Shown: positions 1 to 12,230, numbered from the stretch's first letter. The stretch is 64,000 nt of DNA from Urechis unicinctus (GCA_034190875.2 CM067348.1:38228699-38292698), one strand, 5' to 3'. The notes: generated by a model not told the origin, from the letters alone. Numbers and translations: made by a program.

Positions 1-1816
1 TAAGTACATACAATGAGTATATAATAGTGAAATTAGTTAATACCAAATACAGAGTGTGCAAAAGAGAAAGATACTATAGGGTAGGTAATTTAGATTGGAT
101 AAATATTATGACAGCTAAGAAACTTTAAACAATGTGCCAAATGCATGAGTAAAATTATGACCTAGATAATGATAAACTGTTATGACAAATAATTGGCAGT
201 ACAAGGTGCAACATTGATAAAATATATACAATAAGTACAATTGCACGAATAGAAACGGTGGGATGTCATTGAAAAGGCCAAAAGGACAAAGCCAGAAATG
301 CTAGGACTCGGGCTTACAGGTCTTTGGGATGGGAGGGTGGGGCTTTTAGAAAATAGATGCTTGCGGTTGAAGATTAGCTTGAAAACTGACCAGAAAAGAG
401 AGGTCTCGTGACTAACGGGTTTGTGTCACGTGACTTGTATGGTGGCGCCTCCTGCGGACCACGGGAACGACCGGGCTATCGCGTTATAAGACACCTTCGA
501 CTCCCGCACAAAATGCGGCTGTGACGTTCCCGCCACAAACTATGTTTTTGTGAGGGAGTCAAAGAAAACAAGTCAAAGAGGTTGGGTATATATAAAAATA
601 CAAAACGGTTTATTAACCAAGTATGTAAAGAAGGTATACAGGTTGATATTGCTAATACAAATACATAACTCAGATTGGTAGTAATTACATGAGGTAGAAG
701 AGAACAGTGATGGGTGACAAAATATATATGATTTATGCTTTGACAAAATTATGTGTGATAAGAAATATTATACTAAGTACATATAATGAGTATATAATAG
801 TGAAATTAGTTAATACCAAATACAGAGTGTGCAAATGAGAAAGATACTATAGGGTAGGTAATTTAGATTGGATAAATGTTATGACAGCTAAGAAACTTTA
901 AACAATGTGCCAAATGCATGAGTAAAATTATGACCTAGAAAATGATAAACTGTTAAGACAAATAATCGGCAGTACAAGGTGCAACATTGATAATATATAC
1001 AATAAGTACAATTGCTCAAATAGAAACGGTGGGATGTCATTGAAAAGGCCAAAAGGACAAAGCCAGAAATGCTACGAATCGGGCTTACAGGTCTTGGGGA
1101 TGGGAGGGTGGGGCTTTTAGAAAATAGATGCTTGCGGTTGAAGATTAGCTTGAAAACTGACCAGAAAAGAGAGGTCTCGTGACTAACGGGTTTGTGTCAC
1201 GTGACTTGTATGGTGGCGCCTCCTGCGGACCGCGGGAACGACCGGGCTATCGCGTTATAAGACACCTTCGACTCCCGCACAAAATGCGGCTGTGACGTTC
1301 CCGCCACAAACTATGTTTTTGTGAGGGAGTCAAAGAAAACAAGTCATGGAGGTTGGGTATATATAAAAATACAAAACGGTTTATTAACCAAGTATGTAAA
1401 GAAGGTATACAGGTTGATATCGCTAATACAAATACATAACTCAGATTGGTAGTAATTGCATGAGGTAGAAGAGAACAGTGATGGGTGACAAAATATATAT
1501 GATTTATGCTTTGACAAAATTATGTGTGATAAGAAATATTATACTAAGTACATACAATGAGTATATAATAGTGAAAATAGTTAATACCAAATACAGAGTG
1601 TCCAAATGAGAAAGATACTATAGGGTAGGTAATTTAGATTGGATAAATGTTATGACAGCTAAGAAACTTTAAACAATGTGCCAAATGCATGAGTAAAATT
1701 ATGACCTAGATAATGATAAACTGTTATGACAAATAATTGGCAGTACAAGGTGCAACATTGATAATATATACAATAAATACAATTGCACGAATAGAAACGG
1801 TGGGATGTCATTGAAC
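1..1816. repeat. Tandem satellite, monomer about 772 bp, 2.35 copies
   Basis: The word TAAGTACATA (or TAAGTACATAtaatgag variant) restarts at 1, 774 and 1545, giving periods of 773 and 771 bp. The copies differ only by scattered substitutions (for example CCACGG versus CCGCGG near 460 and 1230). The third copy breaks off near 1816 in the middle of the monomer. The array continues past the left edge of the window. Each monomer has an AT-rich half and a CpG-containing segment (around 410-550) with a CACGTGAC motif, followed by a TATATATAAAAA stretch. No ORF is shared between copies. It could be a satellite or tandem LTR-like units beside the retroelement remnant at 2.1-4.6 kb; no TG...CA termini were located. 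Confidence 0.9.
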
Positions 1817-2909
1817 AGGCCAAAGTCAGAGGCTAGACTGACATATCACTACAAGAAACCAACAAAACAAGAACAATTTGGGGACGGGTGGTAATTACAA
1901 GGTGGTCGATTCTCCTATGCCATGGAATTCAGGATATAAAGAATTAACTCCTCTAATTTCCTGCTTAGGAAGCCATGTCTCCTGGATATCATGTTCCTCT
2001 AATAGTGTTTTTGTCACTAAGCGACGACTTTTATCTCAAACACTTTGCAAATGTCGCAGGCCTCGAGAGTTGCAGGCGGCAACCTTTGAATGATCAACTA
2101 TGATGATTTCCTCCCGAGGTCGTCAGGGCACTGAACATTTGCAGTTGAGCTCATTGAGTTGGTATCATCAGTCTCAACTCTCTGTTGCGTTCCGGGAATG
2201 TTACCCGATTGATTCAGCACATAGCTGATGGACAATATTTCCGCCATCTTGTTTGTCCACGCAGCTAACTTGTCTAACCGCATACCGCACTAGGTAATAT
2301 TTCTGGGGGGTTCGTACATCTGCTCTGCGACCTTGAGTGGTACGGCCTCGTGGGATGAACCTGAAGCGTTCAATTCCTCCTCCTTGCTTGACAACTCTAC
2401 CAGCATGTCCTCCTCTGATGAGGCTGGCACATCATGTATGGAGGTAGGGCCCACCTCAGGGATTCTTGGACCACAGATTCCCTCATTCACTTCCACCCGT
2501 TGGGAATCCATCCTCAGGTGCTGTTTTACCCTTCCCCACGTTTCACACAGGCTCACTCAGCCAGGATCCGCTATAGAGTTGTAGGGAACAGCCCTCTCTG
2601 CCGCAAACCTGAACCACTGCGAGTTTTTCCCTCCCTTGGCGATCCCCACTTGGTGAATGAAGTTCTCCGCAATTGGAGCACCGGTGGCCCCCTTATCACG
2701 ATCAGTCCATCCACTAGGGCCCTAGCCAGCACTAGGGTGGACTGGTGACCCCTGCCATCATGGTCTCTTGTGCAGATTGTGCCATTGTTGCGCTCTGCAA
2801 ACATATTTTAGACACCAAACATGACACTCACATATATCATATGAGGATACCACTGGTTTATCACTTTCCCAACGTTCCGCCCACCTAGGGGATCTATGGA
2901 ACACTTTGG

Positions 2910-3167
2910 TCAACAACTATGGTCTGTAAAGAGCTGAAATGGGCAACCGAACCTGGAAAATAATTGGTTCACTGCTCTTGCGGTTACCTCTGCAGTTTGT
3001 GATGGTTCAGGTAAACACTCAACCCACTTTGTGAATTGGTTTACCATAATCAGGATGTACTCATTACCCTGCGCAGTGGACGCGCTCCATCGGGCCTCTA
3101 GCATGCCCCATTCAAATCGTGAACAAAACTTCACCAGCGCTCCTCGACACGTTAACAGTATGAACAT
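2910..3167 (-). pseudogene. Integrase core fragment (Ty3/gypsy)
   Basis: The frame contains GNEYILIMVNQFTKWVECLP, then TARAVNQLFSRFGCPFQLFT and a DHS word. This corresponds to the rve-type integrase core between the first and second catalytic acidic residues. The first catalytic D is replaced in the VNQFTKW word, where the family has VDxFTKW, so the copy is catalytically dead even where open. Confidence 0.85.
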
Positions 3168-3366
3168 ATTTCGCTGGGCAGATCACACAATTTGGCTACA
3201 GCCGCATTTTCATGGCAACCTTATTGTTCTCGGGGTCTCTTAGATAAAGCATCCGCATTGCCAAGTGTCCCGCCTGCCCAGTGTTTGAGGATCATGTTGT
3301 ACTGTGACATTTCCTCCATCCACCTTGCAAGATGCCCCCGTGGCTCTTTAAACTTCAATAGCCAAA

Positions 3367-3579
3367 TCAATCTTGCATGATCTGTGTGTATGGTGAACAG
3401 TCGTCCTTGTAGGTAGCGTCTAAACAGCCAGTACCTTCAACCTCGTGGTACAATGCCTGCGTTGCTCTTTGGCTCCCATATATATAAGCTACAACCCTCT
3501 CTTCCTCGTTCTGCAACTGGCACAGCTCAGCTCTGATAGCCACATTAGATGCATCTGTGACCAGTATGAAGTCAACCAT
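3367..3579 (-). pseudogene. RNase H fragment (Ty3/gypsy)
   Basis: The frame begins DFILVTDASNVAIRAELCQ and continues EEERVVAYIYGSQ, the typical start of a gypsy RNase H with the catalytic aspartate in TDAS. The downstream alignment degenerates after the ALYHEVEG word. It sits between the RT and integrase remnants, as expected for pol order. Confidence 0.8.
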
Positions 3580-3955
3580 CCTATTGGGTAATATAAGAAG
3601 GGCGGTGTGGTTAGTGTATCTTTCAGTGCTACGAATTGTCCCAGTGTTAATACTTCTTACCTATCACCCGGTACAGTGGTAGATAGGCGAATTCCTTGAT
3701 GAAGGCTCAGTACTTATTGGCTAACCCAAGAGCTAAACCCACATCCTTAGGCCCCTTGTGTTCCGGCCATTCCCTGACCACTTGAGTGTCATGTTGTGAC
3801 ATTTTCTCTTTCCGGTAAAACACACTTTTTAATTTTTAATTCCAAACCCTACTTCCTGAACCGGGCCAAGGTCTCTCTTAAGTTTTGCATGTGATCATCA
3901 CAACAAGACCCTAGGACAAGGATATCACCAAGGAACGCTAGACCCGTGTACTAAT

Positions 3956-4560
3956 TTAACCCCGTAATATTAGGTCCATTACCTCAGCAAAGGTAGCGGG
4001 TGCATTACACAACCCAAACCCTACTTGAGCATGTTCAAATAGGCCATATGTGGTGGCAAATGCAGTTTTCCTCCTGTCTTCTGGCTCTATTTTTACAAGC
4101 CAATACGCGGAATTGGCATCCAGTTTGGTGAAGCAGATTGTACCTGCTAAGGTGTCCAGGAACGAATGGAAGAGGAAACTCATCCATGTTGGTGACATCA
4201 TTCAGTACCACGTAATCCACGAAGCAACGCACGGATCCTCCGCCGTATGAGAACAGGTGCAGAGGCCCATTCTGAGGTAAACTCTTAAATGACCCCGGCC
4301 TCCAGTATGTCCCTTACGTGGACCTCTTCTTTACTAGTAAAATATTGAGTTCTTTTTATCCTTCGCTTGATTGGCCTGGTATTCCCAAGGTCATAATCGT
4401 TGCGGGCATCCTCGTAATCCACCAATCGTAATTTTGAGGCTTCAACCATATTGTGTAGGTGTTCAGGTACCTCACAGTCCCCTTTGATCCCTGAACTACA
4501 TGCATAAACCACAATTGAACCATTCACACAAGATGGGCCCTGATTCCTGACATACTCCAC
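3956..4560 (-). pseudogene. Reverse transcriptase fragment (Ty3/gypsy)
   Basis: The upstream frame (4560-4285) contains VPEHLHNM and, after a DLG-like word, ends in DILEAGVI, as in the segment just before the RT fingers. The next frame (4201-3956) has FTKLDANSAYWLVKIEPEDR, then KTAFATTYGLFEHAQVGFGL and NAPATFAEVMD, which match the conserved RT blocks of gypsy elements. The catalytic YxDD block is not present in the open part. A frame break near 4,200-4,290 separates the two pieces, so this is a non-functional remnant. Confidence 0.85.
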
Positions 4561-5030
4561 TGGAGCAGCCAGACCTGGTACCTGTTAGTTGGGTTAATAA
4601 GCCATACAATTGGGTCGGTCCCATGAATAGGCCTGCATGTCATAAGAGGCGACTTATAGGGGGCAACCTGTTGTCCGTGGGTTGCGACTTGTGACTGTGG
4701 ACAATGGGTTTCTGGTAGTTGAGCGGAGTGCTCCTTGTATGGGCCGACTCTGCAACACACCATTGAGACCCGGATTTCACCAAGACTAGAGGCTGGAATG
4801 GCCTGGTCCAGTCAATCGGCTGGTGGTGACTTGCCCTAGGGTAATCGTTTGCATTTTTATCTTTTTCGTCGTCATTTGTGTTTTTTCTTTTTTCTACATT
4901 TTACCTAGTAGGCGGCTGCTTTATCAGGTCAAACTTATCTGTTAACCTTTCTAGGCGCCATATAACACATTAGTGTTGGTGTGCCGTTAAACCCTATACT
5001 CACCCACTCACTCACTCCGGTGTGCTTTTC
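4560..5030. mobile_element. SINE-like element with ACTC-rich tail
   Basis: On the + strand the segment contains CCTGCATGTCATAAGAGGCG near 4,630 and ends with GTGCCGTTAAACCCTATACT followed by CACCCACTCACTCACTC at 4,980-5,020. Gastropod genomes carry an abundant family of short elements with a 'CATGTCATAAGAGGCGAC' word and a tail of 'GTTAAAC..TA.ACTCACTCACTC'; this match is from memory of that family, not from a search. The element lies at the 5' edge of the decayed gypsy pol. Exact ends and target-site duplications were not determined. Confidence 0.5.
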
Positions 5031-5219
5031 TTCATAGCACGAGGGGCTGGCTGGGGAGGCACCTGCAGGGGAACATTAACTGGCTTCCTTCATTAACTTA
5101 CCTTACCACGCTGTCCTAGCGATTTGATCCCCTTAGTGCGTTGAAGGCCTTACCTGGTAAGAAACCCCCCTTTCCCTTGGGTTTCCTTGATTCCCCTTTA
5201 GCTTGAGGCAAAAAGAACA

Positions 5220-7310
5220 CCGTGTCGAGAAAGATATCCCCCTAACTATGATATCCTCACACTTATTGACCCTACCTATCTCTCTAACTTAGATGAGCCG
5301 ATCCCTCGCGACCTCCAGGGGTTTCTGAGCTACATCTACCTATTTCCTTTTGGACAGGATTTACCTTTTATAAATCGGGCTCATTCGTTTTTCTGTGCGT
5401 GTAACCCGACAGCAACTCCCCTACCGTAAAGAAAAGGCAAGTTTCCGACTTTCTATGCCTTACCCTCATGTTGTCCCTGATGCCAACAGACTCAGATCCA
5501 CAGGCCCGTAGCCAGGATTTTTTAGTTTGGGGGGTTCATTTCCCCTCAATAGTGGACCTTTCTCTTGGCTCATACTGATGCGGCTATAAGACCATAATTA
5601 AAGGCACCAGCGAGGTATACATGATCATTTTGCTATATATACACAAATGCGCTAGAGTAAGGAACAGGACCTTTCTTGGAGCCTCAAAGTGGGCGGTTCT
5701 TTCGAACCCCTCGATGGTGGCCCCCCCAGCTGCCATCGGGCTACGGGCTTTTTTATCCACCTTACCTTACCACATGATACATACAAAAGGTTGGTCCGTA
5801 TCCCCCCTTATAGACCAGTGGATATTTACCTGACGCGAAAAACAGGGATTTCAGGGCTACCCTCTAGCCCAAGGGCTGATTTCGAATTCTGTTACTGAAT
5901 ATTTTAGCATCGTTTATCATTTGATCGTGTCGAGAAAGTATCGGTGTGGAGAATCCCAGTGCGAAATGTGTGCACAATTGTCGGCCTTACATCAACGTAT
6001 ATCCCTCTGAATCGTTCCGACTACGATGAGCCGATCCCTGCAGCGAGCTGTTGAGGAACATCAGGGGTAGGTTTGGTAGAGCTAACACGTGACCGAATAC
6101 CTCATTTCTTGAACAGACCATTTAAGGATTTTTATGGTAAATCGCCGAGCTCGATTTGTTTTTCTTTGTGTGTAGGGTCCGGTTCGTTTCGGCGGCACTA
6201 ACCTGGTCTTTTCCAAGAGGCAAGCATTTCCACTCTAATATGCCCCAAGGGCATTTTGTCCGAAGGGGGGGGGGGTTCTCACTATGTGAAGGTAACTAGA
6301 GCGTGTGCCGCCAATTTGGGTCGGTTTTCTTTCATTTTTTATACAAATGGGTACGTTATTTCTTAAATGCCAGGGCTAGCAAAAAACGCAAACTGTTTTT
6401 TCAGATGGGTCTACAAATGGACTCAGTATTATGACAGACAGGACCTCGGCAAGATGTCTTTAATTAAAAAGTATGAGCCTTAATATTGCGTGTTTGCTTT
6501 TAATCCACTGGGTCAATGGTGGCCAACCCCAGAGCCATCGGGGTCGTGTTTTTTTTTCGAGACGTTTTATGATATAGGCTGATAAGCATACAGAAAGGTC
6601 AGGTCCGTACATTCTCCTTCCCTTTCCGGGACCAGTGATTCCCCCCAGATGCGACAAGAAGGGATTTCAGTTTGCCTGCCCCTCTAGCCCAAGCCGGTAA
6701 CCATCCATCCCCAAGAGAATTGCCTAATTGCTGTCAGCACCTTGACATAATCAAAGTTGCCCAGTTGATAACGTCGTCGAGCGTGGGAACGGTGTGAGAA
6801 TCCCAGTGCGATCGTGTATGCACAATTGGCAGCCTTAATAAACTTACTTTTTCATTCTGAATCGTTAGTTCGGTATATGGATGGGTCCCTTGTAGCTCCT
6901 CGAGGTAGTCTAGATATGATTTGGGATCATTAAATTTTGGTATATGTATTGGTGACCCTTTTAAAAAAATTGTATATGAATGGGTCTTTTTTCAGAGGAT
7001 TTGGTATGTAAATGGTTCCCTTTTCTCACTTTGGCTTGGTATAGATATGGTCCGGTTTTCTGTTTCCCATGGCGGCACAACCCTACTCTTTTCCAAGGAG
7101 AGAACCCCCCCCCCCCCCCCCCCCGGGGCATTTTGTTCGAAGAGGCTGATCGTCTCAGTGCTGCAACAGAGAGCGTGTTGCATACAAAGTGGTAGGGTTT
7201 ACTTTCATTGCTTAAATTGTTTATACGAGTTGTCTTACTGTTAGATGTCACAGAGTTGAATATTTTAAAAACGCAAACAATTTTTTTTTCCAGATTGCTC
7301 TATCCTCCCG
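5220..7310. repeat. Three diverged tandem copies of a roughly 0.8-kb repeat
   Basis: Several words recur in the same order. GTGTCGAGAAAG occurs at about 5,223 and 5,927, with a related CGTCGAGCGTGGG at 6,775. GATGAGCCGATCCCT occurs at 5,292 and 6,025. GAGAATCCCAGTGCGA occurs at 5,949 and 6,799. GGGATTTCAG followed by CCTCTAGCCCAAG occurs at 5,845 and 6,662. AAAAACGCAAAC occurs at about 6,384 and 7,269. Spacing is about 775-865 bp. The copies are much more diverged from one another than the 772-bp satellite copies. A 20-C run (7,105-7,124) lies in the third copy and a G run (about 6,266) in the second. No coding capacity was recognised. Confidence 0.75.
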
Positions 7311-7749
7311 ACTTCAAGATAGACTTCAAACCTCGGCGTACTTTCCTCTTTCGAAATAAAAAGCGAAGTTGCTGCTTAATCTTATCTATGTTGTTTTTAA
7401 TAAAAGTCATTGTATCAAATAATCTGAGCCATTTTATATTATTGTTGTAAACGAACCCATGACAGTCTAGTGAGCCAGATATAGGCTCAGTCAAGTTGGA
7501 CAAGTTAGCGGCAGCGGAATCTTCACTTAACGCTATCTTGGTGAGATCGCGTAGGCTTCATGTAGTGATTGTAGGACATCAATGAGGCAGAGACATACAG
7601 CATTTACACGAACGGTGTATCACGGAGATGATGTACTCTGCTTTGGACAAATAAGCGGCTTGGACAAGATAGCGTTACGACAAACTTGCGTCTCCCGCCA
7701 CTTCAAAAGTACATCATAATTTTCAATGGATACGCTCGACACACTCACT

Positions 7750-7906
<157 letters not shown>

Positions 7907-7910
7907 GCAG

Positions 7911-9364
7911 GCTATGTGATAAGCAATATATGCTGCTTCGATATATATCATATATATAAGTTTATATCTCTATGTGAAAATTAAATATATAGGAGTATAT
8001 AGATGTCTATATAATATTATATAGGTACCTCTGTTTATATAGAGCTGCTTCGAAGAGTCATATGTGAGAGTTTGGATGTGATGATATATAAACTGTTCCG
8101 CACTTATTGTAGATGGTGGAGCTACAAGAAAAGCAACATAAGAAAGTTGTATGTTGCCTTTCACAGAGACATTTAAACTTTTTGTTGGTGCTTCTAAATT
8201 TGTTAGCACAGGATTTTGTTGTGCAATATTTGATGTCCAGTGTTGCCATCTCTGTAATTCGTAACATTATATATAAGTTTATGATTAGATTGGATTCATG
8301 TCACAACAGCATAATATGTGCCGTTCTTGCCTCCAGTGTAAGATACAAATCTAGTATAAGGAAACATTGGCATAACTTACTTTATATTCATAGCTAATGC
8401 CATGTACTATGCAGTATGCGTTCCTCACGATCTCATTATGGACCAATTTTTATCATGTAAATGTTGAGTCTGCAATAAAGTTTTATTATTATATTATTAT
8501 TATATATATATATATATCACAGTCCGACCGGATACATAAGTTGTTTGACGCTCTTATGTACTACTATATTATCCAATTGTAATGCTACTGGATAGATTGG
8601 CATGCGTACATGCGTCATGTGGATATTATACACACTATCAAAACATACTGTAATGCGAAGAGCTGTATGGAACCAATGGAACTTTGATCTGCCCATGGCT
8701 GTTGTATGGAACAAGTGAAGTAAATAACTTACAGACGCAGTGCAAAGCGAAGGTCGATGAGACAATCTGATCAAAACAAGGCGAGGAAGTTTCAAAAATT
8801 GTCAATTTGTCAGTCGCCACGGTCAAGCGAGTTGCGGTATAAGAATTTGTGCACATTCTTATTGAGAAACATATTGGATTCATACCGAATATTGGTCAGT
8901 TTGAATTTGAAGTATTTGGTCGTTGACTGTGTTTTGTCCGGTTGTCGCCAAAACGCGACGACGTGCAGCAGGGCACCAGTATATAAACTAGCCAGTATAG
9001 ATTATTGCTCTTACTCGGTACAACCCACCAAACGACAAGGTTAATAAGTTCGTATTGAGATCACTGGACGTGGTTTGATATCAACAGTGCCTGCACCCCC
9101 ACCTCCCCTCCTACCCCCTACCCCCTTGTTCAAGTTGTTGGTCGGGAGGTAGACCTACATTTGCCCTCTAGTTCGGGGTAGCCCTACAAGACGTCTGAGT
9201 AGTATATATTCATATTACCGTTCGACCGGAGCTAGTTCGGGGGTAGAGTGGAGCTTATAGCTCACCCGGGTTTTTCTGGGCTCCCAAAATACATTGCTCG
9301 CTATGATGCCTTAGCAACGGTGAATACAAGCGTTCTGTGATATGCGGACTCCTTATGTTTTCAA
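7911..9364. other. AT-rich intergenic sequence without recognised genes
   Basis: Short open frames here (up to about 95 codons) have no recognisable domains and no splice context. A small ATT/TA-rich microsatellite lies at about 8,485-8,517. Pyrimidine-rich sequence lies at about 9,085-9,130. Nothing else supportable was seen. Confidence 0.6.
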
Positions 9365-9370
9365 TTAAAC
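9365..9370. repeat. Left target-site duplication TTAAAC
   Basis: TTAAAC directly abuts the left inverted terminus and is repeated exactly at the right terminus. Confidence 0.65.
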
Positions 9371-10480
9371 CAGACATTGTGAAGGTTTACCGGATCCGTC
9401 GGACATCCAGTAAAGTATTCTTTGGTCCGATAAAAAATGTGATTGTTCACCGGTCTTTGGTCCAGTAATAAATTCTTGTATAATATACATGCCAGTACCC
9501 CCCTCAAAAATGAAAATAAACCCAAGAATTCACTGTTTCACATCTCTTTAGTCTTTCTCCCAATATTTACAATTTTTGCCGGTTCGTCAGTCATTCGCTA
9601 GACGACGTGACTAAGGGTGATTCCGTGGTTGCCGGAAACGCGGATTTTTAAAAGTACAGCGTGGCCATATAGTCAAGGTCCCCTAGCCTGATGGCTGCGG
9701 GCGCTGTTTACATGTTACTGATGTTCATTAGTCTCCCCTTCAGGTCTAGGGGACCATAATATCTTGAACGTGGACAGGCATCCCAGATTTGGGATGCTCC
9801 AATCACAAGCCGTGTCTCTCGGTCACTCTCGGGTACCTTTGAGTCGTTGTCTCTCATTGGTCAGTTCTACAATTTCCGAAGAACTTGTCCAACTGGCCGA
9901 GTGATTTTTATGAGCCGGGCACACATTCTACAACACTCCGATTTGTTGTTTCACGCCGAGTTGGACTGTTAGTCACACATTCGGCGAGAGAAGCAGACAC
10001 ACAACTGGTTCTTTTTAACTTACTATCACGTAAACATACTATCGTGCAGCTAAGAGATTAAAGCGCTTGTTGTGGTGCCAATTTGAACTTTTGAGACGCC
10101 CCTATAATTCCAGAACACATTCAATGTGTTCTCATTGACAGCAGACCACTACAATGTCCAGACGTCACATAGAACCGAGGGTGCGTATCACAAGCCAGTT
10201 CCATGAGCCAGACAACCCGGGTCACAACCTTTGCGTTGATTGGTCATGAAAATTAACGAACGTGTCTAATGAATGTTCGGATGCGCCACTTTTAGAGCTG
10301 GTCGTGTCGTAGACTCAAGGGCGAGAAGCGTAGCGGAACCCCTGGAGTCTGGGACGCAGACTAGTGCCCATATATGGTTGTCAAAACTTTGGTCCAGTCA
10401 AAAAAATCTCGGTCCAGTAAGTTATTCAAACTTTTCTGGACCGAGGTCCGGTAAAGGTTGAAATTCCTTCACAATGTCTG
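9371..10480. mobile_element. Non-autonomous DNA transposon with terminal inverted repeats
   Basis: The left end reads CAGACATTGTGAAGG and the right end is its exact reverse complement, CCTTCACAATGTCTG, ending at 10,480. Similarity continues inward imperfectly: TTACCGG..., then GGTCCAGTAA/GGTCCAGTCAAAA words appear on both sides for roughly 110 bp. The element is 1,110 bp and is flanked on both sides by TTAAAC. No transposase frame lies inside, so it would be mobilised in trans. The six-base TTAAAC (or its TTAA core) is the apparent target-site duplication. The superfamily cannot be decided from this alone; TTAA-targeting groups such as piggyBac or Kolobok are one option. Confidence 0.75.
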
Positions 10481-10486
10481 TTAAAC
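10481..10486. repeat. Right target-site duplication TTAAAC
   Basis: TTAAAC directly follows the right inverted terminus, matching 9365-9370. Confidence 0.65.
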
Positions 10487-10835
10487 AGAGGGAATAATGT
10501 ATTTCTTTGGAGCCATAAATATGTTGTGCAATATTATGCAAGATACCAGCTTTTTTTTCTTCATCCTCGTGTTGGCAGGGAAAAAATATCGAACTGGCTA
10601 AATCTGTCCTTCATTGTCTGTAGTAGCTTAGTCTGTGACACTCGGGTTAATTGCACGTTCCCAAATTATCAACTCATGAGAGATAACCTATAAGCTACAA
10701 ATAATTCCATTGACGTTGGTAATTGATCTATTCAAGAAAAATAGCCGTTGCCTGACGATCAAATGTCACTTAATTGGAGCTACAACTGTTTGCTTCATAT
10801 ATCGGTCACACTACGTTGTCTTAAATAGGGAGATG

Positions 10836-11400
10836 AGTCAACCATTTAAATACAGCTGTCCACCCACTGATTGTCATGATAGCTCATTTAGTACCTACAC
10901 TATATATATAAGTCAACCTATCATTATACCTGGAGATGTCAACCAACTGTACTTCTAAAAATTAAAGCAAGTCAGCCCATTGAATACCAACTGTCAAGCC
11001 ACTGCTTAACCAAGTTCTTTCAACCACCACAGTCAACCCATTTCTACCTCAAGATGAATACCTTAAGTGATCAACCTTGAGACCTCAACATGTTGTCCAC
11101 CCGAGTGTCATTAATCTTCAACCAAACAAATACATACAGTATACCGACAGAATCGTATGCATTGTCAACCCATGTTTACCAATAGTCAATCACCTTAATA
11201 CGTCATGTTGTCAACCCACTGGGAAACCATGATCAGTCAACCCTAGTAATCATTGAATTACATACTTTCATCAGTTAAACCACAGGGTACTTTACGTAAA
11301 TAATATATGTATGATTATATTATTGATTTGTCAACTCTGGGATCAATTCCACAATTAATCTACCTTATAAGGTGAGTTGTCAACCAGCTGCAGGAATAAC
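10836..11400. repeat. Highly degenerate array of GTCAACC-bearing units
   Basis: The word GTCAACC (with GTCAACT, ATCAACC and TCAACCA variants) recurs about a dozen times at irregular 25-75 bp spacing, for example near 10,837, 10,913, 10,938, 11,034, 11,164, 11,212, 11,236, 11,327 and 11,378. It looks like an old minisatellite now largely decayed between anchors. Confidence 0.5.
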
Positions 11401-11744
11401 AAACGTTCTCTCACCTTTTACAGTCTTGACCAATCCACCAATTGGATACTATGAGTTTCAGTTAACAACTACAATAAGCCTTTGATAATTACATTATCAT
11501 TTTATGAGACTTGTTGTAAATCAAATAGTAAGAGCTTGCCGTGCAATACCATTACCTATTTGTCCTAATCTTGGCACATATCTTCATGTGCGACTATGCC
11601 ATGGTAAACATCGAGTCAGTGATGTAAATTGGGATTTATCCATAGATAAAGGTGTGCTAACAGCATCCAACAAGATTTAACATAATTTGGGTGAGTTCTG
11701 TGGCGACCATGAATGGTGAAAGCATGTGGTGAAGTAAATGTTTA

Positions 11745-12230
11745 TGGTTCTGTTTGGTGATGTATCTATCCATTTGTCAATGTATGAGGTTCTGTGCGAT
11801 GTATCTATCCATTTGTCAATGTATGAGGTTCTGTGCGATGTATCTATCCATTTGTCAATGTATGAGGTTCTGTTTGATGTATCTATCCATTTGCCAATGT
11901 ATAAGGTTCTGTGCGCTGTATCTATCCATTTGTCAATATATGAGGTTCTGTTTGATGTATCTATCCATTTGTCAATGTATAAGGTTCTGTGCGATGTATC
12001 CATCCATTTGTCAATGTATGAGGTTCTGTGCGATGTATCTATCCATTTGTCAATGTATGAGGTTCTGTGCGATGTATCCATCCATTTGTCAATGTATGAG
12101 GCTCTGTGCGATGTATCTATCCATTTGTCAATGTATGAGGTTCTGTGCGATGTATCTATCCATTTGTCCATATATGAGGTTCTGTCTGATGTATCTATCC
12201 CTTTGTCAGTGTATGAGGTTCTGTTTGGCT
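11745..12230. repeat. Minisatellite, 39-bp unit, about 12 copies
   Basis: The unit contains GTATCTATCCATTTGTCAAT and GAGGTTCTGTGCGA. Because 39 is divisible by three, three long open frames (two on +, one on -) run through it; these are repeat artefacts and not genes. Confidence 0.95.

Larger units (their letters stand above)
2098..4570 (-). mobile_element. Decayed Ty3/gypsy (Metaviridae) retrotransposon, pol remnant
   Basis: Read on the - strand, fragments in different frames follow the Ty3/gypsy order: a pre-RT segment, reverse transcriptase, RNase H, then integrase. Stops and frameshifts separate the domains, so no intact polyprotein exists. Gag and protease are not recognisable upstream of 4,570, where a SINE-like sequence abuts. 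Frames downstream of the integrase (2,804 to 2,098) are acidic and may be the integrase C-terminal tail. No flanking LTR pair could be identified; the 772-bp satellite lies immediately beyond the 3' end. This is a dead copy. Confidence 0.85.

Noticed and set aside
6921-7251. Overlapping frames of about 100 codons with proline or glycine runs
   Set aside because: Caused by the 20-C homopolymer inside a diverged tandem repeat.
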